A stretch of 64,000 nucleotides of DNA from Tubulanus polymorphus (lineage: Eukaryota; Nemertea; Palaeonemertea; Tubulaniformes; Tubulanidae). Made by a program: the position numbers and the translations under genes. Positions 44,677 to 57,078 of this stretch are shown in pieces. The notes under the pieces were generated by a model. That model did no database searches. It was not told the origin of the DNA and saw only the letters and a list, made by a program, of their open reading frames with translations. The stretch is taken from contig NC_134027.1 in assembly GCF_964204645.1 (NCBI RefSeq), forward strand, positions 26,152,485-26,216,484. Direction: 5' to 3'. Each line of letters opens with the position of its first letter. Position 1 is the stretch's first letter.

Positions 44677-47600
44677 ATGAATAAGTTTCGTTTTGCAATT
44701 GATCGCGGGGGAACGTTCACAGATATTTGGGCAAAATGTCCCGACGGAAAAGTAAGAGTAATGAAACTGTTGTCAGAAGATCCAGCAAATTATCCCGACG
44801 CGCCGCGTGAAGGAATCCGACGAATTATTGAGCAGGCAGGTTTGGTTTGTTAGAATAAGGGCAGCGTGCTAAAGGTAGTGTCTGTAGTGAGAAGTGACAG
44901 AGGGTGTATTGAGCCTTCTGTCGGTAATCGCTTGATTGGGGCTCGGGGGCGGTACTTGACATTTGATTAACATTTAACAACAAAGTTGAAATGACATAGG
45001 AAATTTTTTTTTGTCTGTCAAAAGTAATTTATTTTGATTCTCTAGACCTTCCTGATTAGTAATATGCAAAAATAAAATTTTTGGGAGGGGGGTACGAAAG
45101 TGCATGAATAGCGCCTGATCCCCTTGATGTGTGGGATGTTAAGATTGATGTCCCCACAAGTAGTTAGATTGCATAGGCCTATGTTAAAGTGGTAAAATTT
45201 CAAGATTTAGAGTAGAGACTTTGAAGAGAGGAAGGCTAGGTCAGTTGTGATGCTGGAGAGGGTTTTGGACTTGAACTGGGTGTTTTTTGTATATATTGTC
45301 TGTCAGTTAGTTCAATCTTGCGGTAGAATAATGTGTTCTCATTTTCAGGAAACTGGTAAAACTATCGAACCGTCAGAACCGATCGATACATCATTAATAG
45401 AATGGATTCGTATGGGAACTACTGTCGCGACTAACGCGTTGTTGGAAAGAAAAGGACAGCGAATGGCTTTACTTATAACCAGCGGTTTTAAAGATCTTCT
45501 TCATATTGGAAATCAGGCCAGACCGAAAATATTTGACCTGGTTGGTAAAACTTGAATTCGAATAAATTTCATTTTATAATGTAATTTCGAAATGCAAAAT
45601 AGATTCATTCATTCATTTCTCGATAAGTATTCAAATGATAAATAATAATTAATGATAAATAATTTCAATAAGGAATGTTCAGAATATCCCCAAATTTTCT
45701 TATTTCATAACTGCATCATTACTAATAAACTATTGAAACGTAGGAAATAGTAACACCTGATGTGCTGTTTGAAGAAATCATTGAAGTTGAAGAGAGAATC
45801 GTATTGAATCAGGATTCATGTCAGTTGAATAAATCATGTGAAATAAAAACTGGATCCACAGGAGAAAAGGTAAAAAAAAAGGTCGAAAAGTTGTAGAGCA
45901 TGATGTAAAAAACGACAGTACTATGAAGGTTAACTGATTTTATTAGAAATCTCCTAATTTACGTGGAAGTTATTATGCACTAGTAGTGAAAGAAAGCTTG
46001 TAATTTCTAATGAAATCAGTTAACCTTTACAGTACTACCTACTTTTATATTTCATTGGTTATACATATGAAGCTGCTATGCAATATTGTGTCACTAAGTT
46101 TGTTTTTACTGTAGGTCGATATTTGGCAAGTTTTTAACGAGGATAAATTGAGAAAAGATTTACAGAAGATTTTAGATAAAGGAATTCAAAGCCTGGCGGT
46201 CGTGCTGATGCATTCATATCTGTAAGTGTCTGAGTAGATCTGTAATCTTTAAGTGCGATCGACTGAAATAATGCGATTTGAAGAAGAATCATTTTTAACA
46301 CAGTGAATCTCGTTATTATCACAGATTTAGTGATCACGAACAAGAAGTTGGTATTTTAGCGAAACAGATGGGGTTTAGTCATGTATCTCTGTCATCTGAT
46401 GTGATGCCGATGGTTAGAATTGTTCCGCGTGGATATACCGGTAAAATCCATTAAAATCCTCTATTGCTTTTACGTCGTAATTGTCTGTCTTTTCTTAAAC
46501 TGAATTACATGATCAACTTCATTCAGTATTTCAATCAATTTTCAGCCTGTGCCGATGCGTATCTTACGCCTTGTATCAAGTCTTATGTCGGAGGCTTTTC
46601 TTCCGGATTCAAAAACGATTTAAAGGTACTTCATGGACCCTATAAATGATATCCCGTTGCCCGGCATTTCTACGTTCATGTCATAATCGTAGCTTTCTTT
46701 TATGTAAAGGATGTAAAAGTACTGTTTATGCAGTCGGACGGAGGCTTGACTCCTGTTCAGAAGTAAGTTATCAGTTGTTTCATATTTCAACGTATATTTA
46801 GTAGATACTGATTGTATATTTGTGTATTGTAGGTTTACTGGTTCGAGGGCCATCCTATCAGGACCTGCCGGAGGTGTTATTGGTTACGCCCTCACAACGT
46901 ACAGCCAACAAACCAACCTGCCTGTTATTGGTTTTGATATGGGAGGTACATTATTCAAACTCTTCGTATTTCATCCCTCGACCCACCGAGCTCCAATCAT
47001 GGTATTATTAGCGGGTTTTTCCGATGCCCAATTAGGTGGTAACCAAATTAGTAACCAAGTTTCGGTAGAGTTAAAGATAAGAATTTGCCACAAATTACTG
47101 GATTACTGAGATTAACAGTGCCGATTTAGAAGGAATCTAAAGTGATCGGGATATGAAGATGATGCAGACACTTCCTCGGAATTTCGAAATTTTCTCCTTT
47201 AAAACTCTTATGAAAACTCCTTGCATCCAAGAATGACTGATCAGGGAACTGCTAAAAAGTGCTGAAAAATTGATTGCTACGCCTCTCAAATTCAAACATT
47301 CCTTTACTCATAATACGTCTGATATAACCTATAGATGAGGGGATGTATTGTTTATACAGGTACGTCGACAGATGTAAGTCGATACGCCGGTCATTATGAA
47401 CACGTATTTGAAACGATGACGGCAGGCGTCGCTATACAAGCTCCGCAGTTAGATATAAACACGGTCGCTGCTGGAGGCGGTTCTCAACTGTTCTTTAGGT
47501 CTGGTCTGTTCGTAGTAGGACCTGAATCAGCCGGTGCTCATCCCGGTCCCGTCTGTTACAAGAAAGGTACTGCTCTTCTACATGACGCAAGATATCACAG

Positions 47601-50600
47601 TTTTTTCCGAAATTACTTTTGTTGAAATAACGTGAAATGATATTTGTAGGAGGTCCTCTCGCTGTCACTGATGCAAATCTCTGTCTCGGACGTTTGTTAC
47701 CTGAATATTTTCCGAAGATTTTTGGACCTGATGAAAATGAACCTCTCGACAAACAGTCGACGATGGTTGCGTTCCAGAAACTCACTGATCAGGTCAGTCA
47801 GTCCGTCCATCTATTAGTCAGACATGTAGTCAGTCAGTCCCTCTATTAGTCAGTCCAACAGTCAGTCAATTAGTCATTTAGTCAATCATACATTCATTCG
47901 GTCAGTCACTAACTGATGTTTCATTTCTAAAATAATATATAATTTGTTTGTTATGTTGAATGTTTGTTCAGGTGAATGAATTTCTTCTCGGTGAAACTGA
48001 TGAAAACGAGTCGAAAGATTTGATGACTGTTGAACAGGTAGCGATGGGATTTCTGCGAGTAGCTAATGAGGCGATGAGTCGACCAATCAGAGCTCTTACA
48101 CAGGTTAATGATTTGCATAAAATCTATAGAAAATTCCAGAAAAAAACAATGTTTCCTAGAGATATTTTATTCAACTTTTCAACTTTATCCTGATTAATTG
48201 TAATACTCAGGACCCAGTTCCACAGTTGTGAGTTAGAGTTAACTCTGAGTTAAAGTTAGTTCATTTTCAATGTTTTAACCCAGGGTCAAATCTTAACTCA
48301 GAACTGTGGAACTGGACCCAGGAATGGTAATCTATTCCTGAAGATGATTTAACTACAACTCTAGGAAGCATTGCAGACTATTCATTCATTCTTGGTATGG
48401 GATTTAATGATAGACTTGTATTATCTCATGTAGGCAAAAGGATATGACACATCTAATCATATACTGGCATGTTTTGGTGGAGCAGGAGCCCAGCACGCGT
48501 GCGCTATAGCTCGAAATCTCGGTATGTCTACAGTATTCGTACATCGACATGCCGGTATTCTATCTGCGTTTGGTTTAGCACTCGCTGATGTTGTACACGA
48601 GACTCAGGAACCAGCGGCTTGTCACTACAGCCCCGGTACGTACTGAGTGTAGCAGTGTTCATTCATTACATAAGGTTCATACTACCACTCCTTGATTCCT
48701 TGAAAATGCCTCTAAATTGAAGAATTATTTTCAATGACCTGGAATCGACTCTACATTTAGAAATTACTCTAAAAACTCATTGAATTTTTGTAAAAAGATA
48801 ATGTATTTCTGTTTGCAACAATCGTTTCTGGCTATCAGCAAAAAACCCACTGTATGCTCCAACTTAAAATCCTCAGAATGCTTGATATCACGATTGTAAA
48901 CATCGTCAAATTTTGAAAAATTTTCCTCTTTAATACCTCTCAAAAAGTCTTCAAATTCTAGAATGACCAAATAGTATGAGCCCTGTTATTTACACGTACC
49001 ATACTCTTGTTTCTGTTGATGAAAATATTGATGAAATTTAACGCTTCATTCACAGAAAGTCTAGAATACATCGATAAACGTATTGCTGAATTGAGCAATC
49101 GATGCAAGAAAGAACTTCTAAAACAAGGCTTTCATAGGTTCGTATATCATTCATTTGCGTATTACTCCGATCAGTATAGAACTCTTTCAAGACAGTTTCG
49201 AAAATGGCCCATCGAATTCAGTCGTGGGATTGACTTCAAAAAATAATGCACCCGGGCCCAGTTTCACGTAAAAGTTTTAGCCTAAAACGGTTAAGTTTTA
49301 ATTGTTGTCCTCATCGAAGAAATGAAGTAACCAATAGCAATTAGAAAAAAAATTTGAGTTAATTGTTTTGTGAAACTGAGCCCAGTTCATCAGTTAGCGG
49401 TTTGTATTTTTGTATTTTAGCGATCAAATTATCACTGAACCATTCCTTCATTTACGCTACAAAAAAACTGATTGTTCACTGATGTGTTCAACGGTTCAAC
49501 AATCAGACAGCAGCAGCAGCAGCAGCAGCAGCAGCGGTACCTCGCGTTACGGTGATTTCCGGAAAGCGTTTACCGATCATTATCAGCGTGAGTTCGGATT
49601 TACGATGTCCGATCGACCGATCGTAGTCGACGATATCAGAATACGAGCGGTCGCTAAATCACGTATCTCTACGGATCATAAAGTTCCCACAGCAACTCAA
49701 CCTCCGAAAGTTGAACAGGTAAAAAATGAGTGATTGCTTAGTTTAAGGCTAAAAATGATAACTTGTTTCTCCTAATCGACTGGGTCATTTTGTTAACTGC
49801 AATTAGATTTGCAATTAGTTCATTTCTAAAGCTGCCGGGTCTGTTATTGTTAGCTTGGTCATGATTTCTCAAAATAACTGAACAGGGTAGATAAGCGGTC
49901 GGTCGGGTCAACTTATCAGCTCAGCAGAGCGGAGAAACAAGATATCAATGTTTTTAGCTTAGATTGTAAATTTATGGCTAGATTTTGGAACAGTTACTGT
50001 CATACAGACTCGTTTATCAATACTTACAGGTAACGAAGACGTATTTTGAAGAAGGTTATCTCGATACCAAAGTTTACCATCTCGATAATCTTCTAGCCGG
50101 TCACGAGATCCCGGGTCCAGCCTTAATTATAACTTCTAATAGGTTCGTTTAGGCCCGTTTTTCATCAAACATATATCTAAAGTCAATCTTGCATACCTAG
50201 GATATTATTATGATTTCAGCACTATATTGATAGTACCGAACTGTGTGGCTACAATCACTGAACAAGGGGATGTGAAAATTCAGGTAGATAAAGAAAATAT
50301 TCTATAATCACTTAGGAACAATCTGATGAATATTTTGCATTTATTTACATGAAAAGTTAATTGATTTATTGTTTGGAACAGGTTGGCAGCAGATCTCTGA
50401 AAGTTGTCGGCACGGAATTAGACGCAATTCAACTGTCAATATTCTCTCACCGGTTTATGAGTATAGCTGAGCAGATGGGAAGGTTAATATGATGATGCGT
50501 TACACTTTAGATTCTAATGATAATTCCTTAATCTAACATAACATTCATGAAATTCACATGATTTGATTATATATCGTCTTCTATTTCATAGAGTTCTTCA

Positions 50601-53600
50601 AAGAACCGCAATTTCTACAAATATCAAGGTTAGTTTCAGGGACACTATGACTATGACAAAACCACTGAATTAATGGTTTACCGAGATAAACAGTACCGAT
50701 TTAGGAGACAGTAATTGGGACATGAAAGTGATGCAGACATTTCCTCGAAAATTTGAAATTTTCTCCTTGAAAACATCTTATATCCTGGAATGACTGATCC
50801 GTGGGGATCCTGAGTTCTGACGTTGCATGTTTTGAAAACTTTGCATTTAGTTTGATGAAGAATTCTTTTTGTTGTTTCGTTTTAGGAACGTTTAGATTTT
50901 TCGTGCGCTATGTTCGGTCCTGATGGTGGGCTAGTTGCTAATGCTCCTCACATTCCTGTACATCTCGGTGCTATGCAAGAAACGGTTCAATATCAGGTAG
51001 TTTACCTATAGAGCATCAAAAACCAGTATTTTGAGTGAAATTTTGATGTAGATTAAAGGAAGTCCCGCAATAGAATTTTATACGATGATCAAAATTTAGG
51101 CTGTTGACTAAAATCCCATTATCAGGTGAAATGATTCAGCTGAGGAGCCAACCGCCACAACGTTGTGGTTCATTTGAATAAATCTTTAAAATCTGAGCTC
51201 ATGGAATTCTGCTGGACTCTTTCATTCATCTTCAGTTCAAACGGAGCTGATTTATTGATATGATATTTGTTTGATTTCTAGATGCGCGCTCTCGGTGATC
51301 AGATCAAAGAAGGTGATGTTATATTGAGTAATCACCCGTGCGCTGGTGGAAGTCATCTACCAGATCTCACTGTTATTACACCCGTAAGTCAAACCCCACA
51401 GAACAGTCAAATAATCTAGAACAAAGATCGTGTTATGATAGAACCTGCAATTAGTTCCTGAATCAGGCAGGGATTGCAGTTGCTTAAAAGTTGGTTCAAG
51501 ATAAATGGTAGATAAATACCATAGTAACAATGAAGCTTTAATAGTCACTATGTCAACTATCCACTGGTAAAACTGTAAACAACTTTTGAGCAACTGACCC
51601 CTGGTGTTCGGGATCCAGTTCTACAGCTGTGAGTTAGAGTTAACTCTGAGTTGAATTAGTATAACACTGCTAATATTTGTATTTATCTCAGGTTTTCCAT
51701 GAAGGAATTAGCCGTCCAGTGTTTTATGTGGCCAGTAGGGGGCACCACGCTGATATTGGTGGCGCCACCCCTGGGTCGATGCCTCCTCATTCGAAATCTA
51801 TATTTGAAGAAGGTGCCGTGTTCAAGTCTTTTAAACTCGTGAAAAATGGCGTCTTCCAAGAACAACGTAAATAGAAACATTTCACCTAGTCGTTTCAAAA
51901 CAAGATTATGGCTAAAAAATGATACTTTGTTTCTCCTAATTGGGTCAGATCATTTTTTAAACTGTAACGAAATTTGTGATCCTTTAGCTGCTGGGTCTGT
52001 TATGACTAGCTTGATCATGATTTTGAAAAAAAATAGTACAGGTACAGCCAGCTGGGTCAACTTAAAAGCTCAGCAGAAATTAGAAACAAGGTATCAATTT
52101 TTTGTCAGCCTATTTTATAATGTACCGGTATATGTGCTATATCTGCTGAATGTTGTGAATATTCTGTAGTTTTGACTGAAGCTCTGATGGAACCGCGTAA
52201 ATACCCCGGCTGCAGTGGAACTCGCAATCTTCACGATAACCTCAGCGATCTCAAAGCTCAGATTGCGGCCAATCAAAAGGTAAGCATTACATATATCTAT
52301 GATGATATTGTTTTGAGATGTTTGATTCACAGTTTCATTGATATTGAATGGATCGTATTTCAGGGAATTCATCTTGTGACGGATCTTATTAAAGAATACA
52401 GTCTCCCAGTAGTACAAGCCTATATGGCGCATATACAGGTATGTATCAAATACCACATTGTTGACTTCACCAAGAACCTTAGTGTCTGATGTACTTCACT
52501 AGGATCGTAGAGCGACGAAGATCCCTGTGGATCACTGCCAGGACTGGGTGAAATTGATGACCTAGAAATCTATTCATAATATCCAGTACAAAAATAATGA
52601 AATTCTCTGTGGCAAAATTCTGAATGTGTTATAAAAACCACTATTTACGGTACTTCAGGCTTCTTATTGTTCTCCCTTTCATTTCGTTATTCCAATAATG
52701 AAAGATGGATAATGATTTTGTAGCATAACGCGGAAGTTTCGGTGAGAGATATGCTTCGTGAAATTGGACGCGCGTCGCGCGAGTTGACCGGTCTCTCCGA
52801 ATTACAAGCAGAAGACTTCATGGATGACGGAACAAAGATTGCATTGAAAATAAATATCGATGAAGAAAAGGTCAGTTTTGAAAATGTTGAAGAAATTTGG
52901 TAAATTCGGTGAATTTTTTTATGAAGCTGTTGTACGTGATAAATTGATGAGGGCTATTAGTATATGTAGCTGAAATGTTGCTCTTGTAATGTATACATTC
53001 ATTTACTAGAAGAGCTTTTTGGTTTTTTCTGAACTGATTGTGGAATTTCTTACATATTCTTCATGCTCCGAAATTGTATATCTTCTTGATCTATGTTGAA
53101 GTTTTTGTATTAATGTCGCGTTACAGGGATCGGCTGTATTCGATTTTTCGGGAACTGGTTATGAGGTACACGGTAACTGCAATGCTCCTCAGGCTATTAC
53201 GCTGTCAGCTCTGATATACTGTTTGAGGTGTATGGTTGGTCATGATGTCCCCCTCAACCAGGTAAAAACCCTTGAAAATCTCTAATGAAGTATGGATCTA
53301 GGGTTCTTACAGGTCAGGGAAATGAGGGAGTTCCAGATATATTCTTGCCTAACGGTGAAATCAGGGAATTCTGACTCTTGTCTTGAAAATCAAGGAGAAG
53401 TCAGGGAATTTGAATTTTGGTGTCTTGTTGTTCTTGCTGGTGATGAGTGGCACGAGGAAATTCCCCATGAGCATATCTTATAATTAAATCAGGGAACTTT
53501 TCTTGAAGGGTCAGATGCTGTATGTACTCATTCATCTGGGATGACAGTCGGCAACTTCTCCCTATTGAAAATCAGCTCAAATTAGTGTAGATTTCCTATA

Positions 53601-55295
53601 TATAGGTATGCATGATATAATTGCAGGGTTGTTTGAAACCGGTTGAGATAAAGATCCCGTCTGGTAGTATTCTGCGTCCGTCCGAACACGCCGCTGTTGT
53701 TGGTGGTAACGTATTAACGTCTCAACGCGTCGTTGATGTGATATTTAAAGCGTTTAAACGTTGCGCCGCGTCTCAGGGATGTATGAATAATATCACGTTC
53801 GGCGATGATTCGGTCGGTTATTACGAAACAGTAGCAGGCGGAGCAGGAGCTGTAAGTATCTTTTCTATTATTAATTATACGGTTTAAATGAGAAAAAACT
53901 CGTATTTTCATCAGTTTTAGATTGATTTCTGATCATTCGAATCGACTTCATTTCAGGGTCCGAGTTGGCACGGAAAAAGTGGCATTCATACTCACATGAC
54001 TAATACTCGAATAACTGATCCAGAAATCATCGAAAGAAGGTAAATTACTGAGAAATTACGGATATACCATTCAACGGTCATAGTTGTCTACTGTACCATA
54101 CAATATACTCAAAATAAAATGATTATTTTCTATTGATAGGTATCCAGTGGTGCTACAGAAGTTCAGTTTAAATCCCGGTTCTGGTGGTAAGGGCAGATTT
54201 AACGGTGGTGATGGAGTCATACGAGAATTATTATTCCGTCGACCGCTGCATTTATCTATACTGACCGAGCGTAGAGTTTTTCAACCATACGGACTCAATG
54301 GTAATTTCCAAATTCAGATTCTATTACTCTTTAACCTATTAGAAGTAAAATCCTATTCAAATGAATATTCTGAAGATTGGCAACATTTGAAAACTTTTAT
54401 ACTTACTCTACTAGGGAAAGTCTAGTTAATTATGTAATCATTGATAAGCTTTTGTACTAATTGTGACACTAAACCAATGACAGGTTACTGATTAAGTCTA
54501 TGATATGTTTTTGGTGTATCTTTCAAACTGGAAATAGTTCGAAAATTACGAAATTCTTTTCAAATTCTATTTGAAGGCGGTGAACCAGGAAACCGTGGTA
54601 GCAATGTTTTGTGCTATGCCGATGGTAGGAAAGTAAATCTTGGTGGAAAATCTGCTATTAATGTTAAACAAGGGGTAAGTAGTACTAAATGTATGATTAT
54701 CAACCAGGATTCTTACAGATCAGGGAAACCATAATTTCCCTGACCCTTGACCAAAAATTGAATTATGAGATATGCTCAGTGGGGGCTGTTTCTTTTCAAG
54801 AGGATCCTAGTAGCATCAGCGAGAACAAGACACCAGGGCGCGGTTTCATAGACCGAGTATCAAAGTTATCCCTAGGGGTAAATCCTCGATCTGAGTGACA
54901 ACCACCATAGTTACAATGAGAAACCATGGTTATAACAGACAAATTTCAAAAGGTTCCCAGGGACTATTTTTCTTCCACATCTATGAAACCCACCCCAGCA
55001 GTTTAAATTCCCCAACTTTTCAAGAAAAGAGTCAGACTTTCATAATCTGGAATTCCTTGATCTGTAAAGACCCTGAGAAATGTAATCAGATTTAAGAATA
55101 ACTGGTATTACACTTAGACTATGTAATTTGTAGGATGTATTTCGACTGACGACTCCTGGCGGGGGTGCGTTCGGTTGTCCAACACTTATGAATGATAATA
55201 GCGATACGTCACGTAATCACACATCTGCTGCTAGTAATAAATACGTGGAAAAGGGAAGTTTATACAGTTATAAATTAGCTCAGGAATCTGCTTAG
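44677..55295 (+). CDS. OPLAH: 5-oxoprolinase, ATP-hydrolysing
   Basis: Thirty coding exons with consistent phases give about 1,302 residues, near the 1,288 of human. Exons: 44677-44835, 45349-45540, 45744-45869, 46115-46221, 46325-46440, 46546-46625, 46710-46762, 46833-46945, 47360-47566, 47650-47792, 47972-48103, 48434-48635, 49056-49137, 49421-49718, 50030-50142, 50220-50283, 50382-50482, 50592-50628, 50886-50996, 51282-51383, 51692-51866, 52170-52279, 52364-52438, 52724-52870, 53127-53261, 53627-53851, 53957-54039, 54140-54300, 54577-54674 and 55134-55295. The HyuA-like half shows [51 protein letters not shown] and [15 protein letters not shown]. The HyuB-like half shows [64 protein letters not shown] and [12 protein letters not shown]. 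The enzyme opens 5-oxoproline to glutamate using ATP in the cytosolic gamma-glutamyl cycle. Intron 1 uses a GC donor. A poly-Ser run lies in exon 14. Confidence 0.97.
48211..48321. mobile_element. Palindromic MITE, GGACCCAGTTCCACAG ends
   Basis: GGACCCAGTTCCACAGTTGT ... CAGAACTGTGGAACTGGACCC, with mirrored GAGTTAACTCTGAGTTAAAG inside. Intronic to OPLAH. Nearly identical to 15598-15706. Confidence 0.82.
49253..49383. mobile_element. Inverted-repeat element, GGGCCCAGTTTCAC ends
   Basis: GGGCCCAGTTTCACGTAAAA ... TTGTTTTGTGAAACTGAGCCC. Same end pattern as the other GGGNCC palindromes. Lies just before OPLAH exon 14. Confidence 0.7.
49503..49533. repeat. (AGC)10 microsatellite coding for poly-Ser in OPLAH
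   Basis: Ten AGC codons in exon 14 insert a Ser run after VQQSD, at a place where human OPLAH has a short variable loop (between the CALM-like and GDF motifs). Length variation here would be in frame. Confidence 0.9.
49747..49960. mobile_element. Harbinger-like MITE, copy 3
   Basis: GGCTAAAAATGATAACTTGT ... AGCGGAGAAACAAGATATCA then TTTTTAGCT. Left flank TAA; the right end is mutated. It makes up most of the 311-bp OPLAH intron 14. Confidence 0.82.
51476..51602. mobile_element. Degraded inverted-repeat element, GTTGCTTAAAAGTTG ends
   Basis: CAGTTGCTTAAAAGTTG ... CAACTTTTGAGCAACTGACCCC in OPLAH intron 20. It resembles the ends of the 8177-8427 palindrome. Confidence 0.55.
51910..52110. mobile_element. 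Harbinger-like MITE, copy 4
   Basis: GGCTAAAAAATGATACTTTG ... GGTATCAATTTTTTGTCAGCC, flanked by TAT on both sides (51907-51909, 52111-52113). About two thirds of the 303-bp OPLAH intron 21. Confidence 0.85.
54707..55073. repeat. TTACAGATCAGGGA inverted-repeat element with a nested insertion
   Basis: Left end AGGATTCTTACAGATCAGGG, right end AATTCCTTGATCTGTAAAGA. Within it, about 54837-55006 is a GGGCGCGGTTTCATAGACCG ... TCTATGAAACCCACCCC element of the GGGNCC type. Lies in the last OPLAH intron. Confidence 0.7.
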
Positions 55296-57078
55296 CTGAA
55301 AATGATATCTCAACTTTCCTCAAAACTGACCACGAGATAGTGAATTAATCAGGGCCATTTTCTTCACATAAACTAACGCTTTTTTAGTTAGTAAACCTAG
55401 GCTACTTCTTAATTTATATTTATGGTGAACGGAGCCCAGTTCCACAGAGTTTAAATAGTTAGCTCATTTTCAATAAATCATCTCTTTTTGAGCCAAAAAC
55501 TGTGGGTGAATTGGGTCTTGGTATATAATAGATATCTAAAATACTGCGTATGTTCGTCGTTGATTTTATGATAATGAATAATGTTTATTTTCTATATATT
55601 GGTATTTGGTGCTCAAATTGTTTATTGTAGTGACATACTCAGTAAACTACATTTCTGATTGATTTTACTAAGGTTTTCATAAACTCATTATATAATACAT
55701 CTGAAATTCATTCCAATGAATGATGTTTTGATTATCACATTCCTTTATAAATACATGGAAAAATAATGTACTGCAGTGTTAAATTTCTCCTTGTTGCTTC
55801 TGAACTCAGAGGAACCTCGTTAAAACAATCTCTGATATGATTGATTGGTTATTAGAGACCTAGAATTTCATCCCAAACGACGTACTGCATATAACCATTG
55901 GTTGTAATAATTTCTGGTTCCCTGAAGTTTGTTGTAATGTTTAAATGTACAGTAGACTTCGCCCAAGTAGGATCTTTAAGATCCTAAAATGTTTCCGACT
56001 TGAGTGTTATCCGAGTTGGATGTTACGTCTTAGCTTTCATTGTCACAAAAAATATTTCCACAAACATCAGAGTTGAACAGTTATCAGAGTTGATCGGATC
56101 CGACTTGGTCAGAGTCTACTGTATAAGAAATGCCATTTGCACAGAATTTCCATATGAAGATTGCTGTTCGAGGACTTCACTGATGTAAGGATTAGAGTTA
56201 GATACCGTGATAAAACACCATCAATTACGCAGTAAAATCCATTTCGTTGATCAATAAATATGCTTTTATTCCTTACATACGTACAATAAAAAAACAATTG
56301 CAACAAACAGGAGTTTAAAATCGTTCTACACATTGAACATAAACAATATTAATGTGATATTTGAATAACACGTTTTTAGTAATTCCTGATGTCGGATAAA
56401 GTGACGAGAAACATTCATTCTTCAACCGTTTAGAGTAGTTTTCATTTGAACAATCTCTGTACAATCACAATTATTAAATTCTCGATATATATAATATTTT
56501 TTTACATAGAAAAGCTCAAAAATGGTGCTAACATCGCGAGTTAAAAAGATTGACATTTGACGTAACTAATTTGAATAGAGAACACATGGTTTAATACATA
56601 AGATGCCTATTCTTTTGGGCTCTCCAATCTCTGAAATCCCTGCTACTGATCACATGACCAGTCGAATCGGCTACTTTGAGAACTTTCACCGACAGGCGAC
56701 TAAAAGCAACCAACTCGATTCTCTAAATCGTATTCGACTCGGGATAGGTCTCGACACTATCCACAAGCAGAGATTTCAGAGCCTGAAAGAACAGGCCCTA
56801 AATATTTGTTTAGGCAGGCTTCTCTGCATAGAGTCCGATTAAAACCCACCACGTAGAAATTTAAAAGATTAAATTTTTTAATAATAAAATGTAGCTTTTA
56901 ATCTTTTAAATTTGTATAGAGTGGGTTTTGATCTTATTTATTCTCCACGTCGAGAGCGTACGGGCTATTCTACTGTTAGACTCTATCCCTGAATCACTGC
57001 ACGTAATGAGGACACTACACCACACCTTGTGAGGAGATATCATTGTCAGTCTCATCACAATATTCACGAACACACTAT
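55296..57078. other. Gene-free stretch between OPLAH and EMC4
   Basis: The two genes converge. It contains the OPLAH 3' UTR, a palindrome remnant 55435-55518, and an inverted repeat 56836-56935 (AAAACCCACCACGTAGAAAT, TTTAAAAGATTAAA ... TTTAATCTTTTAAA, GTGGGTTTT). No supported gene. Confidence 0.55.
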
